Origin: Hedera helix
Taxonomy: Eukaryota; Streptophyta; Magnoliopsida; Apiales; Araliaceae
Length of the DNA stretch: 64,000 bases
Direction of reading: 5' to 3'
Assembly (NCBI GenBank): GCA_947179155.2
Contig: OX359282.1
Span: 9,089,533 to 9,153,532 of the forward strand
The number at the start of each line of letters is the position of its first letter. Position 1 is the first letter of the stretch. A model generated the notes under the pieces. The model did not search any database, was not told the origin of the DNA, and was given only the letters and a program-made list of their open reading frames with translations. Below, piece by piece: positions 24,547-35,870 of the stretch. A program made the translations under genes and the position numbers.

Positions 24547-25290
24547 TTAGGGATATGGTCTTTAATGGAGATCTGGGGTTAGAACTAAGAGGGGAGAGAC
24601 GAATAGAAACAGTCACTAGTGTGTCCCACCTAAATTAGATTTTGTTATCTAATGAGTCGATTTGAATATTGGGACAGAAAGTGATGAGTCAGTTTATTTA
24701 ACTAACATTTATTTTGTGACCACAGTTAAGTATGACATCTGGAAATCAAGAAGTTAACTATGGAATTCCTGAAGCAAATGTTGCTAAGAACCAAGAAGGG
24801 GCGAATAATCCTTCTACAAACTTAGAGTTGAATCATTTGCCTAAGGCAAAATTTATTCGTGTTCTATCCAGGAAGGATAAAGGTGAAAGCTCTACTACAG
24901 TCGTTCCAGATCCGTTCTTAAAAGAAATTAAAGGATGTAATGAACTTGCGAAAATTATTGTCTTTAATCTGCTCATTAATTGGAAGAATCATATTACCTG
25001 GTTATGCTCTATAACAAATGATCAGAATATATGGATTTTTCATATCAGTCTTTGAGATTTATGGTGTTTCATCTATGATTTTCAAGATTATTTAAAAATG
25101 ATGTTTCTATACTTTTGGGCATTACAATTTAGAGGAATTCAGGTTAAGTTAGTCATTATCGTGGAAACTGCAGTTTATCGAAAATACTATTTTAATGAAA
25201 ATCATTGGTACATTATTACTGATGAAGTTGATGAATCTGAGAAATAGTTTGTTAGAAAATTATTTAGTGGTATTCCCATGGTTGAAATAC
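24547..25290 (+). pseudogene. gag: gag remnant of the Gypsy element
   Basis: Only about 740 bp separate the PBS from protease, against more than 1 kb for a full gag. A 107-codon frame at 24732-25055 begins MTSGNQEVNYG and is the likely gag start; it then decays. No zinc knuckle was found, so most of gag including the nucleocapsid is deleted. Confidence 0.5.
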
Positions 25291-25700
25291 GTGAAGATCC
25301 GGATAAAGTATTCGGGACTCTATTTGACGGTAATAGTTTTGCCGATTAAGAAACCTAATGAGGTGATAATCGGTAAGCTATTTATAAATTCTTGTGAAGT
25401 TTATACCATGTTAGATACTTGCTCTACCCATTCTTTTATCTCACCTGCATGTGCTCAACATTTAAACTTAACTCCTGAAAATTTGGACTTTGACTTATCA
25501 ATTGAAACCCCATTAGGAGAAATAGCCATTACATCTACTATATATAAATCTTGCATAGTTTAAATCAATAACCTCACATTACCCGTTGACCTTATTTCCT
25601 CGGAAATGCATGAATTTGATGTAATTTTAGGAATTGATTAGTTGACTAACCATTATGCTAAAATTGATTGTTTTCATAAGATTATTAGTTTTTCATATTC
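25291..25700 (+). pseudogene. pol: Gypsy aspartic protease, degraded
   Basis: The frame at 25195-25560 includes VYTMLDTCSTHSFISPACA. The family has an active-site DTGATHSF-like motif, so DTC here replaces the catalytic Gly position. The text after the stop at 25561 reads FDVILGID then a stop at 25639-25641 where the family has Trp. The product would cut the polyprotein. Confidence 0.75.
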
Positions 25701-27442
25701 CTAATCAACCTGTCATGCAAAGTCAAGCAACTAAACTATTAAAATCTATAACTGTTATTTCTAGCCATAAAACCATTCGTTTATTGAGAAACAGATGTCA
25801 AGTATTTTTAGCTCATGTTACTGATTTGAACAAAAACATGTCAAATTTGAATGATATTCCCATTGTTAATGAGTTTTCTGACGTTTTTCCGGAGGAACTT
25901 CTTGGCTTACCCCCAAACTATGAGATTGAATTCGATATTGATCTTAAACCTAGTACTAAGCCCATTTTCAAAGGCCCATACCGAATGAATCTCATTAAAC
26001 TTCAAGAGTTAAAAGTCTAACTACAAGAATTATTGGATACTGGTTTCATTCGTCCGAGTGCATCACCTTAGGGTGCTCCTGTTCTATTTGTGAAGATGAA
26101 AGACGGAAGTATGAGATTGTGTATTCACTACCGAGAATTGAATCATGTCACCATAAAAAACAGGTACCCTTTACTTTAGATTAATGACATGTTTGATTAA
26201 TTACAGGTTGTTCAACATTTCTCAAAGATTGATCTCCGTTCTAGATATCATCAGTTAAAGGTTAAAGCTGAGGACATTCCAAAGACTGCTTTCAGAACTC
26301 GTTATGAGTATTATGAGTTCTTAGTCATGCCTTTTGGACTAACCAATGCTCCTGCAGTTTTCATGGACATGATGAACCGAATATTCAAAGAATATTTGGA
26401 TCATTTTGTGGTTGTCTTTATTGATGACATCCTCATATACTCCAAGAGTCGTGAAGATCACGAACAACACCTAAGATTAATACTCCAAGGTTATGTTTGT
26501 TTGCAAAATACATACTTGGGATTGGACTATTTGTATTAATTTAAAGTTATTTTCGATTTTTTTATCCCATGATGAGGGATTAATAGTCCTTTAAATAGTC
26601 CTTGGACTATTTTTTATCATTCTTAAGGCTATTTATGAGGGATTATATAATCCCATGATGAATTTGGGATTAATAGTCCCTCTCATTTTAAGCTATTAAA
26701 TGACTTTATGAGACTAATATTTCAACATGAAGGGATTAATAATCTCTCATCATGGGATAAAAAAGTCGAAAATAGTTTTAAATTAATACAAATAGTCATA
26801 TCCCAAGTATATATTTTGTAAACAAACATAGCCCAAAAGTTTCACGAGAACAAACTACATGCCAAGTTGAAGAAACGTGAGTTCTGGCTTGAGGAAGTCA
26901 TATTCCTTGGACATGTAATTTCAAGACAGGGAATATCGGTTGACCCTGCGAAGATTGAAGCAATACTAAATTGGGAACAACCCAAGATAGTAACAGAAGT
27001 CTGAAGCTTTCTGGGTCTAGCTGGTTATTATCGGAGATTCATAGAAGGATTTCTCGAATCGCCACTCCATTAACTCAGCTTACTCGGAAAAGCACCAAAT
27101 TCGTATGGAACGAGGAATGAGAGAAAAGTTTCCAATAACTCAAAAGGAGACTTGTTTCAGCTCCTGTTCTGACTATACTATCAGGATCGGGAGAATTTGT
27201 CATATACAGCGATGCTTCAGGCAAAAGTCTAGGTTGTGTTCTTATGCAACATAGAAAGGTTATAGCCTATGCATCTTGACAACTCAAAGATTATGAGAAA
27301 AATTACCCTACTCATGATCTAGAGTTGGCAGTGATTGTTTTCGCGTTGAAGATTTGGAGACACTACTTGTACGGAGAAAAAATGGATATTTATACGGATC
27401 ATAAAAGTTTCAAGTATTTCTTCACTAAAAAAAAAACTCAAC
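25701..27442 (+). pseudogene. pol: Gypsy reverse transcriptase and RNase H, split by a MITE
   Basis: The linker EFSDVFPEELLGLPP (about 25868-25912) opens RT. Then come GFIRPSASP, VKMKDGSMRLCIHYRELN, FSKIDLRSRYHQ, MPFGLTNAPAVFM and the catalytic FIDDILIYS (FIDD at 26417-26428). The MITE at 26489-26833 interrupts the frame. RT resumes with HAKLKKREFWLEEVIFLGHV and FLGLAGYYRRFI. RNase H shows IYSDASG, THDLELAV and YTDHKS (to about 27415). Stops at 26069, 27002 and 27277 fit TGG or CGA codons hit by C-to-T type change. Confidence 0.9.
26489..26833. mobile_element. 345-bp MITE (Tourist/PIF-Harbinger-like) in the RT gene
   Basis: The left end reads GGTTATGTTTGTTTGCAAAA and the right end, reversed, GGCTATGTTTGTTTACAAAA. 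The inverted repeats stay similar for about 95 bp, to the GATGAGGGATTAATAGTCC region. CAA flanks both sides (26486-26488 and 26834-26836). Removing it restores RT homology. The 3-bp duplication and TIR start resemble Tourist elements, although their usual target is TWA, so the class is tentative. It encodes nothing. Confidence 0.85.
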
Positions 27443-28606
27443 ATGCAACAACGACATTGGCTTGAGCTGTTGAAGGATTATGATCACACCATCCAGTATC
27501 ACCTGGGAAAAGCAAACGTTGTGGCTGACGCTTTGAGCAGGAGATCTTATGCGATTACAAGTGCACTGCTGACAACACAAAAGAGTATTTTGTATGATTT
27601 ACAAAAGATGGAGATGGAGATAAAGCTAAAGATACCAGAGACCCACTTGAAGAGTGCACACGTGCGAGTAGAACCGACTTTAATCGATAAAATTAAAGTT
27701 GCTCAAGCTACCGATCCGGAACTGATGAAGATGATGAAGAAAGTACAAGAAGGTGTCATTCCCGAAGCAAGAATCGACGAGAAAGGAATACTTCGAGTCA
27801 ACTCTCGACTCTGTGTTCTTAACGATCCTGAATTGAAACGTAAAATAATGATGGAAGCACACAACACGCCGTTTACAATCCACCTTGGAGGTACCAAGAT
27901 GTATCGTGATCTTCGACATACATTTTGGTGGAACAATATGAAAAGGGAGATTGCAGAGCTTATCTCAAGGTGCCTAACTTGTCAACGTGTCAAGGCAGAG
28001 CATCAAATGTCTAAGTGTCCATTACAACCACTTGAGGTTCCCGAATGAAAGTGGGAACACATCAATATGGACTTCGTGATAGATCTTCCCAAGGTTTCTC
28101 AAAGCTTAGATGCAATTTGGGTCATCGTAGATAGATTGACTAAATCAGCTCATTTTTTACCTATACGAGAAAACTTTTCACTCGAGCGTCTTGTCGGTAT
28201 GTACATAAATGAGATTGTGAGATTGCATGGCATGGCAGTTTTCATAGTTTCTGATCGAGATCCTAGATTCACTTCACGCTTTTGGATCAATCTACAAAAA
28301 GCTATGGACACTGAACTACGTTTTAGTTTTGCATACCATCCTCAAACGAACAGACAATCGGAAAGGACAATCCAGACCCTCGAAGATCTTTTAAGACTTT
28401 GCGTACTAGACTTCAAAGGAAGTTGGGATAAGTACTTGTCATTAGTTGAATTTTTCTACAACAACAGTTACCAAACAAGTATAGGCATGACTCCATTCGA
28501 GACTTTATATGGACGCAAGTGTTGCTCTCTAGTATGTTGGAATGAGATAGGAGAAGCAAAACTATTGGGACCTGAATTGGTACACTTGACAACAAAAAAG
28601 ATCTAA
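27443..28606 (+). pseudogene. pol: Gypsy integrase: zinc finger and catalytic core
   Basis: The 201-codon frame 27443-28048 starts with the end of RNase H (QRHWLELLKDYD, YHLGKANVVADALSRR) and runs into the integrase zinc finger HNTPFTIHLGG ... CLTCQRVK. After one stop (28046-28048) the core continues at 28067-28606: MDFVIDLP, SDRDPRFTSRFW, HPQTNRQSERT, so the D, D and E are all present. It ends with FYNNSYQTSIGMTPFETLYGRKC. Apart from the stop this is the best preserved part of the element. The enzyme would insert element cDNA. Confidence 0.9.
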
Positions 28607-29158
28607 ATGATCCGGCAACGAATACAGGTCGCACAAGAACGACAAAAGAGTTATGCTAATCTTCATCGAAGGGACGAAAGTTTCAACATCGGAGACTATG
28701 TATTTATACGTGTTTCCCCATGGAAAGGAGTTACGAGATTTGGAAAGAATGGAAAGCTCAACCCTCGATTTATTGGCCCATTTGAAATCCTCGATCGAGC
28801 AGGAACCGTAGCCTACAGACTAGCTTTACCGCCAAGTATGTCCCATATCCATAACGTTTTTCACATATCTATGTTACGTAAATATATGAAGGACCTAAAC
28901 CACGTCGTTGAGTTAGAACCAGACGTTATAGCAGAGGATTTAATGTATGAGGAGGTACTTGTTAAGATCCTAGATAAGAATGAGCAGATCCTATGCTCAA
29001 AGGTTATACCTCAAGTCAAGATTTTATGGAGGAACAAAGAAACTGAGGAAATGACCTGGGAGCTAGAATCTAAGATGAAATCTAAGTATTCTTATCTCTT
29101 CGAAATGCCAGGTACGTCAATTTCGGGGATAAAATTTCATAAGGAGGGGAGGTTGTAA
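28607..29158 (+). pseudogene. pol: Gypsy integrase C-terminus with chromodomain
   Basis: 183 codons after a stop at 28604-28606. The first part is the integrase C-terminal fold (GDYVFIRVSPWKGVTRFG, LNPRFIGPFEIL, HNVFHISMLRKY). The end is a chromodomain-like segment (EVLVKILDK, VKILWRN, EEMTWELE) typical of Del/Tekay elements, thought to steer insertion to heterochromatin. The frame ends five bases into the 3' LTR. Confidence 0.85.
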
Positions 29159-31763
29159 GACCCCGAATTTTATAAAATATAAAATTAATTTTTCTTCATA
29201 TATATTTTTCCTGAAACAGTAAGTGGTTAAATTGATAAAGTTAAAAGTTAAGGATGTTATGTGCAAATTTTATTTTGTCGGACAATATTCATTTTGTCAG
29301 GAAATATTCGGATCGTATGACGACGCCGAAATAACTAATCATTGGTAGACCCCACAACAGAATATTTGTCGAATATAGAAAACGACAGAAGTAACATTTT
29401 TAAATAAAAATAGTCAACGGTGTTATCACTTTTAATTGTTAAAATACTGATGATAAAAGAATAGTAGCATGTGGTATTTTATGATATTTTACTGTAGCAC
29501 ACGGTATTCTACAGTTGCACACGGTATTGCACAGTATCTCATATTATTGATCTGATAACAGGGTCATTGCACAGTATTCATCAATAATTATTGTTACACA
29601 GTATTTTGCATTATTGATTCAATAATTATCATTATACTGTATTTTATATCATTGAATCAATAATTGTTATTGCACTGTATTTTAAAATTATTGAACCTAA
29701 TAATTGTCACAATAGCAAATATACAATAATTTATATTATTAAATTAATAATAATATGTAATGCGTTTCTTACAGTATTGTTGAATTATTGTTGTAACATT
29801 ATTTTATTATATATGTTGGACCCACAGGAAAAAATAAAAAATAAAAAAATAAAATTAATTTTTATTATTATTTTGAATAGTAAACATGTGGGCCCTTTTT
29901 GGGGGCCACATGGAAATGGCATGAAAAGTTTACTGAAGTTTGGTGAAGAAAGCAACCAGGCGGCTGCTGAAATTTTCTCAGGCTGGCGTGCAGCACGCCA
30001 GCCCACCTACCGCACACAATGACTCATTTTCTTTTATAAATAGCTTGCTCAGCTGAATAGAAAAATCACACCTAAAATATAAAAAATTTCTACAAGTATT
30101 TTGTGACTTTTATCTGAGAATAGTAAGGTTATCTTGAGTGTATGCAAATAAAAGGAGTGCAGGAATTTTTCAAGTAAGTATTTTATTAAAGAGTAGTAAT
30201 TGCACAAATACCTATTTCACACGGTATTCACAAATCTTCCTTTATAAGACTATTATTTGAGAATATTTATTTTAAAAAACTTTCTTTGAAAGATTTATTT
30301 TTGAAATATTATTTCAAAAATTATTTTTGAAATTATTATTTTACACTACAAAAATTAATATTATATAAATAATTTTGATAGTTCATAATATATGAGTTAT
30401 CATACACCTTGAAATTTATATGTGGTAATTATTAATTATATTATAAATATATAGGTTGATCAACCTCATATTTATCAATATTCAGTCACATGATAAGGTA
30501 AGAGGTATCATTCTTTTCATCATCATAAATGGATACTATTTTCTTTCTTACTTGTAAGGGATACCATCTTTTTCATCTTTCATTATTCAAACTTACTACG
30601 GTAAGGGATATCATTTCTTTTATACTCTTAAACTTACTATGGTAAGTATTGTTCGGTAAAACTTCTGAAATAATTATAATTTTCTTAACAGTTTGTGCTT
30701 CGTTTAATATCATTTTAATTGCACATTCCTATTTACACGAACCTTTCTATTGAACTGTAACCGTTATTCTGAACTGTGGATCTTGAATATCATTTTTGAA
30801 TTTCACTCCACATCATGTTGACAATTTGAACATTATTTCAATCTGCACAAAGTAAAAATTGTAAACTTCTGATATTTATTGTTTATCCTGTTTCTTCTGT
30901 TCATTATTAATACCTTTGTTATTATTCTAATAATCAAAAATCAAATTGTTGTTGATAACTGTGGCCTGGGACACAGATTGGATAAAGGTGTTGATAGGTT
31001 AATGGCGTTGATAGACTAAAGGTGATATATTTGATGATGTGTCTTTTAAGGCACGTGGTGAATGTTTTTTTTTAGCCTGGGGTGAAGATGAACTGTTGTT
31101 TGGTATGATTATGACCAAAGGTTGTAGACTGGTATAATCATGACTGTTGGTGCTGTATTGAATATCTTTGGCATGTAGTGCAAAGATGAACTGTTGACTT
31201 ACATGATTATGACCAGGAACTGTGAAATTGTATTATCATGGCCAGTGGTGTTTCAGATAATAAACATTGATTGTGTTTTTCTTAAAAAGAGAAGCGAGTG
31301 GACATAATGGTCTATATGATTTTTCTAATGGTTGTTATTCTGCTGCAGTTATTGATTTGAACTTTGTTTAAGAACTTAACTGTAGTTATTGAATTAAAAC
31401 TTGTTGTTTAAATTATTCTATCAAAAACTCAATTGTTGAAGGCTAACAATAATTTATTTGTCATTATCTTAGTCATAATATTCTTTATTGGGCTATTTGA
31501 GCTCACCCTTTTCTTTTGTTCCATTGTTTTTCAACAAGAGATGAGAAAGTAGCTGGGTCTAATCGGGGGATGGAGTGAAGGTCTGAGTTGTAGCTGTATT
31601 AGTTTTCATAAGTTGTAAAATAGTGTGACAATAATAATGAAGACTTAGTTGTGTATTATTTGAGTACTGTATTATGGTACGTAGTACGTTGTATTGTAAT
31701 AATTGTTGTGTATTTTGACAACTCAAGTTTGGGCTATGTGGGCCCAGATTTAGGGGTGTCACA
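29154..31763 (+). mobile_element. 3' LTR of the Gypsy element
   Basis: 2610 bp, from TGTAAGACCCCGAATTTT to GGGGTGTCACA, preceded by the polypurine tract AAGGAGGGGAGG (29141-29152). It holds the hairpin at 29981-30003 and TATA box at 30034-30043. It is uninterrupted and serves as the reference for the damaged 5' LTR. Small frames on both strands at 29777-30022 are antisense pairs across the hairpin zone and not genes. Confidence 0.9.
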
Positions 31764-31768
31764 TATAT

Positions 31769-31903
31769 CCTTAGTGGATTTTATGCCAGAAGTGCATAAA
31801 AGTGCACTAGGAAATCTTTGTGCTCCGAACTACTTAAAATTTATGTGTTCATTTAATTTTCGTTCTTACATTTCTGCATTATATTTTAACTGTGTATGAT
31901 TGA
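31769..31903 (+). mobile_element. 3' LTR of plus SIRE element, second segment
   Basis: It reads CTTAGTGGATTTTATGCCAG at about 31770 and continues to the insertion at 31904. The left SIRE LTR has CTTAGTGGATTTCCTATTCG in the same place on the minus strand (about 4062-4081), so this is LTR sequence between two insertions. Confidence 0.75.
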
Positions 31904-32277
31904 TGTCGACGCCGGGATTTCGGTCGTTTCGTTTTTTAATATTAAAAGCCCTTTCCAATTTTAGCCTTTAGATTAAGATGTGACTTTTGAAAAGGGTCGG
32001 CTTAGTGTCGACGGGGTTTTGAAATGTTGAATTTTTATGAGCCAATTGACTAGAGTCGCCAGTTGGTATTGTTGAAATGGATGTACCAACTCATCCAAAT
32101 TTTGTTTTCGTAATCGCTGGCTCATATGTGACTCCGATTCAATTGGTCCGCAAACCGAGATTCATAGAGTTCGGGGGCTTGCTTAAGCGAGGGGAAGGTG
32201 TTAGGCACCCCCCGACTTCCGTGAAATACGGTTACCGCAATCTCGATGTTTTTCCTATCCTTTTAAAATCCTAAAAA

Positions 32278-32311
<34 letters not shown>

Positions 32312-33836
32312 CGCGCGCGTGTGCCTAAATGAATGTCGTTGGAATGCTTTACTTTGAAAATGCTTCAGAATCTCGTTAACCCTATGCACGAAGGATTTTA
32401 CTTAATCGAAAAGTTCATTTTTATTGCTTTTTTGTTTTGATAATAAAACCGATGATATTTTGTAAAACATATTTTCAAACCCTTCGTCAAATAGGAATAG
32501 AGCTCATCCGACACTTACAATTTTATTTAGCCTACGAACGATCTAATATCCTAATTTGCTTGATTTTATGAAAAAGCTTTATCATTTATTCCAAAATTAT
32601 TTTCTCGCGTTAAAAGGAAAAATCAAGCATTTAAAATAGCGTTGTTCACGGGCATGTGAGCCATCTAAATAACCCCAAACGCCCACAATCGCACGCTTCA
32701 TTATTATGGGGCCTTAAACCCGATTTTCGATTCGACATCGCTTTAAGGCCCGAAAATTACATATTTACAATACAAATGCATCGCCATCGCTACATACGTG
32801 AAAGCTAGAAAATAAACTAAAAGGATTTCATCGAGAGGTTAGGAGGAGATTCCATCCGTAATAAATCCTCCCTAACCGTCCCTAATCCACAGATCTACAA
32901 CATATGTTGACTACATTGGATCTAAACTCAAAATACACAAAATCAAACTATTTGCATAGCAATGCACCAAATATTTTCGGATCTACAGTAGATCCACCCA
33001 ACAAATGCAATAAGAACGAAATAAAACTATATCTAAAAGATTCACAAGATAAAACACAACGAAGCTATAAAACTCGGATTTTTTCACATTCCAATCGATG
33101 CAATAGACGCTTTAACACTTGAAAATCAACATAAGATACAAAGATTGTATAAAAGAGGAATAAATCTCACTTTTTTCTCTCTTCTTCTCTCATTTTTTCT
33201 CTCTTTTCCGCTCTCCCCGTCGCCTTTCTCTCTCTATTTTCTTTCCCGCCCGCGTCTGCTGAAAAATGAAACTGGAAATGGCGATTTAGCAACTTCAGAT
33301 CTTGGCCGCAGATGCAACTACGGTCAGCCGCAGGTGCAGCTGCGGCTGGCTCCGGTGTTTTCCTCGATTTCCGCATCTGATGTCGATCTCTCGTTTTTTC
33401 GCTGGAAGGCTCGTATTTTGCACTCCGGAAATCCCTGGGAAACGTGTCATATTGTTCTGGGAGGCTAGTTCGGAGGGCTGCGACTTGATATAGAATTTGC
33501 TAATTGTGCTTGGCTTCCAGGGGGCGCTGCCCCCTTTCCACCCCCGCCAGCTCACCGGCGAGCTAGGCAGCCGCTCACTCACCGGGGAGCGAGACCCCCG
33601 AACATCGTAAGCGTAGTGGCCATTAGTCGCCTCTTGTGATCAACTCGGCTTTTCTGGATCAACTGTTGCCTTGCCTCAAGTGACCTGATGCTCGTTGTTC
33701 GTTGTGGCGGCTTTGACCGTAAGTCGTTGGGTGGCTTCGTGTTGGGGGTCAACCTTCCTTTTCACATGTCGGGTCAAGTGACGACTTTGCCCTCCTGCCA
33801 GGGTTAGTAAAGAAGTGCAAAATTTGGGTGTCTACA
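31904..33836 (+). mobile_element. 1.93-kb solo LTR, TSD ATTGA
   Basis: It starts TGTCGACGCCGGGATTTCGG and ends GGGTGTCTACA, flanked by ATTGA at 31899-31903 and 33837-33841. It includes a stretch GGAAGGTGTTAGGCACCCCC (32201 on), which I associate with Tat/Ogre-like Gypsy LTRs (from memory, not searched). TATA-like TTGTATAAAAGAGG is near 33144-33157, supporting plus orientation. No internal domain remains. The overlapping frames at 33145-33582 lie in the LTR and have no protein features. Confidence 0.85.
32277..32322. repeat. (TG)n(CG)n compound microsatellite
   Basis: About twelve TG units followed by eight CG units and TGTG, inside the solo LTR. Long alternating purine-pyrimidine runs of this kind can form Z-DNA. 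Confidence 0.9.
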
Positions 33837-33841
33837 ATTGA

Positions 33842-34040
33842 TTTCCACAACAACAACTAGATTTAAAACTGAAAATTTCACTGAGTTTGAGAAGGAATTT
33901 TCTCAAATAAATATTCTACAATGCTTAAGTAAATTAACTTGATTAATTTATTATCTGGTAAATTTTCTTAAAAATACAAAGTTTTCAAAAAGATCTATTC
34001 AACTCCCTTTTTAATTCATTTGTGTCTCTGGGAATTAACA
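33842..34040 (+). mobile_element. 3' LTR of plus SIRE element, last segment
   Basis: It ends AAAAGATCTATTCAACTCCC ... GGAATTAACA at 34040, the same tail as the left SIRE LTR on the minus strand (3728-3800). With the other two segments the LTR is about 1.4 kb, half the length of the left one. Confidence 0.85.
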
Positions 34041-34958
34041 TTTTCTCTTGTGTTTATCTAGTGAGATGACCTTTGTTCTTTCTAATTCTTTCTCCTATTT
34101 TAAAGTCAATTTGATCTTTTCAATTTTGTGCTCAAGTATTCTTTACTGATAGTTTAATACTTGGCACTGGGTCTCTTATAGTCTTTTCCTTTGGTCCAGT
34201 TGGTTCATTCCTTTGTGGCTCTGTGTTCTTCGTTTGAATGATCCTTGTATTTTATGTACTCTACAATCTTCTCTTTGCTCGACAATATGAGAGTCTTATA
34301 TCGTAGAGTTAAGCCTACTCAATAGTTATAGCTTACTTTATGATTTAACCATTCTACTCCTTTATTCCGCAACCTCTCAGTTCTTCTTCTTCTCTGTTTT
34401 GAGCTTTAGTTGATTTTCAATTTATGATCTGCTGCTTTTCTTGACTCTAATGCTTCTCTGTTGTTGTTGATCTTCATCCTAATCTACTACACATTGATAA
34501 CACTCTGTATTTTGATGCAACCTAACAAAATTGAACCCTACTGTCCTTTTATAATAATATTATTTTATGGACAATATAAAGTTTATATTTTGGATCAACC
34601 TAACAAATTTGATTCCTATATTAATCCATCTTTCAGTTTTGATTAACCTAATATCTTTGATCCTTAAGTCATTTTATAATGATTATTCTTTTTAAGAACT
34701 ATATTAAAGCAAGTAAATGTTTATACATTCACATTGTTCTTATAATTGTTTTTCTTTCTTTCTTTTTCATTGTTTATTAATAGTTCTATCTTACAATCAT
34801 GTTAAACATATACAAAAGCAATCTCCTCCTACTTAATTTAATTCATAAATCAAATTAATATTGGTTTAACAGATATAGTAATTATATTTACTAAACGATT
34901 AGTATGCATTAATAAGATGTTTTGTCATCATTAAATTCAACACATAAATGTTCTAACA
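34041..34958 (-). mobile_element. Fragment of a third, minus-strand SIRE LTR
   Basis: On the minus strand it starts TGTTAGAACATTTATGTGTT followed by GATGACAAAAC, a typical SIRE LTR beginning, and later shows ATTTGTTAGGTTGATC and the motif AACTCTACGAT, as in 3728-6681. It stops where the plus SIRE element ends, so that element inserted into this LTR; the rest should be left of the window. The frame at 34461-34646 is accidental. Confidence 0.65.
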
Positions 34959-35395
34959 GTCATGATAATGATGAACAAATTTTGTACTTATAGAGGATCA
35001 CCTCATTAGATGATGAAGATGATTGAGGTGTTGATGAAGATGAAGATGAAGATGATACAGATGAGACAAATAATGCAGATGAATGCGAGTGACGCTAATG
35101 ATGTGGATGCTACAGATAGTGTGAGTAACGCAGATGTTGTAGATAATCCGATGTTGCAGATTATATGGATAGTACGAATGGTGTATATGATGGTGGCGAT
35201 TATGACAACGGTGACAATGATGAAGTGTTCGGGGATTTAAGTCGATGGAGAAATTGTTGGGATACTCCTCGAATCCTATTCAGACATGAAGTTGAAGTAG
35301 TTGGGGATTCGAGTCGAGGGAAGAATTATTGTGATACTCCTCAAATCCTATTAAGAAAAGAATTGTTATTTTAGAAAAGAATGTGTCTTATTTTT
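34959..35395 (+). other. GAT-repeat region with acidic coding remnant
   Basis: 34998-35240 is rich in GATGAAGATGAT-type triplets. One frame gives an Asp/Glu/Asn-rich stretch with stops, then GGDYDNGDNDEVFGD and two similar units, DTPRILFRHEVEVVGDSSR and a shorter DTPQILLRKELLF, ending at 35374. This may be the acidic tail of a decayed transposon gene. I cannot assign a family. Confidence 0.35.
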
Positions 35396-35870
35396 AATAG
35401 GAAGTTTATTATATGTTAGAATCCTATTTACAATAGAAAGATGATTGTGGGTGCTCTATAAATAGAGTCTTATATTTAATTATTGAAGTGTAGCACAATA
35501 AAAAATCATGCATCATCCTAAGAGTTGAGAAAGGGTGTGAGGGGATTTTTGGTTTGTGTAAGGGAGAGAATTTTTATAACTTTTATATTCCGTACAAAAA
35601 AAATGTATTGTGAGAGAGTGAGTTTTGCACCTTTTAGTCCATACAAAAAGTTATGTCGTGATATTGTGTAACATCAAGTTTTAGAGTGTAAAACTTTGGA
35701 AGAATTTGGAAGCTCATTATTATTTTAAGTTCCTTTTAAGAGTTTTTCACATTAAATATTTTATTGTTCTTCTTTTTTTATTTTTTATTGTTTGGTTTGT
35801 ATCGGCTTAATTCCCAAAACTTTGGTAACGTTTTTATTACCTTCATTATACTTTGCTTTTCTCACTAATT
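35396..35870 (+). mobile_element. Possible Copia LTR remnant
   Basis: CTATAAATAGAG at 35456-35467 is a strong TATA box, followed by a typical LTR-like leader with GGGAGAGAATTTTTATAAC (35562 on). TGTTAGAATCC at 35414 could be an LTR start. No partner, PBS or TSD was found, so this is weak. Confidence 0.35.

Larger units (their letters stand above)
18072..31763 (+). mobile_element. Del/Tekay-like chromodomain Gypsy element
   Basis: Two copies of one LTR (18072-24532, itself interrupted, and 29154-31763) flank a PBS, gag remnant, protease, RT, RNase H, integrase and a C-terminal chromodomain, in the Gypsy order. TATAT flanks both sides (18067-18071 and 31764-31768). The element lies inside the SIRE 3' LTR, which continues on both sides. 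The 5' LTR lacks its first 88 bp compared with the 3' LTR. Several stops and a MITE make it non-autonomous now. Confidence 0.85.
6682..34040 (+). mobile_element. Plus-strand SIRE/Maximus-type Copia element with nested insertions, 5' part outside window
   Basis: The span holds gag (6682-7797), protease-integrase (7800-9240), RT-RNase H (9720-11247), a spacer, a large third ORF (11715-16790), and a 3' LTR beginning TGTTAG at 16998 and ending AATTAACA at 34040. That order, the LTR sequences and the third ORF are typical of the SIRE lineage. All coding parts carry stops and frameshifts. The 5' LTR and gag start are not visible because another SIRE element is inserted at 6682; they should lie left of the window. 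Insertions inside are at 13280-14884, 18072-31763 and 31904-33836. Confidence 0.8.

Noticed and set aside
24420..24638. Open frames at the Gypsy LTR ends (also 31651-31899, 31559-31762)
   Set aside because: LTR terminal sequence present twice; the frame in the 5' copy runs across the PBS.
29777..30022. Overlapping frames on both strands with a similar tail (SGWRAARQP / GWRAARQPE)
   Set aside because: The similarity comes from the perfect hairpin at 29981-30003 read on both strands.
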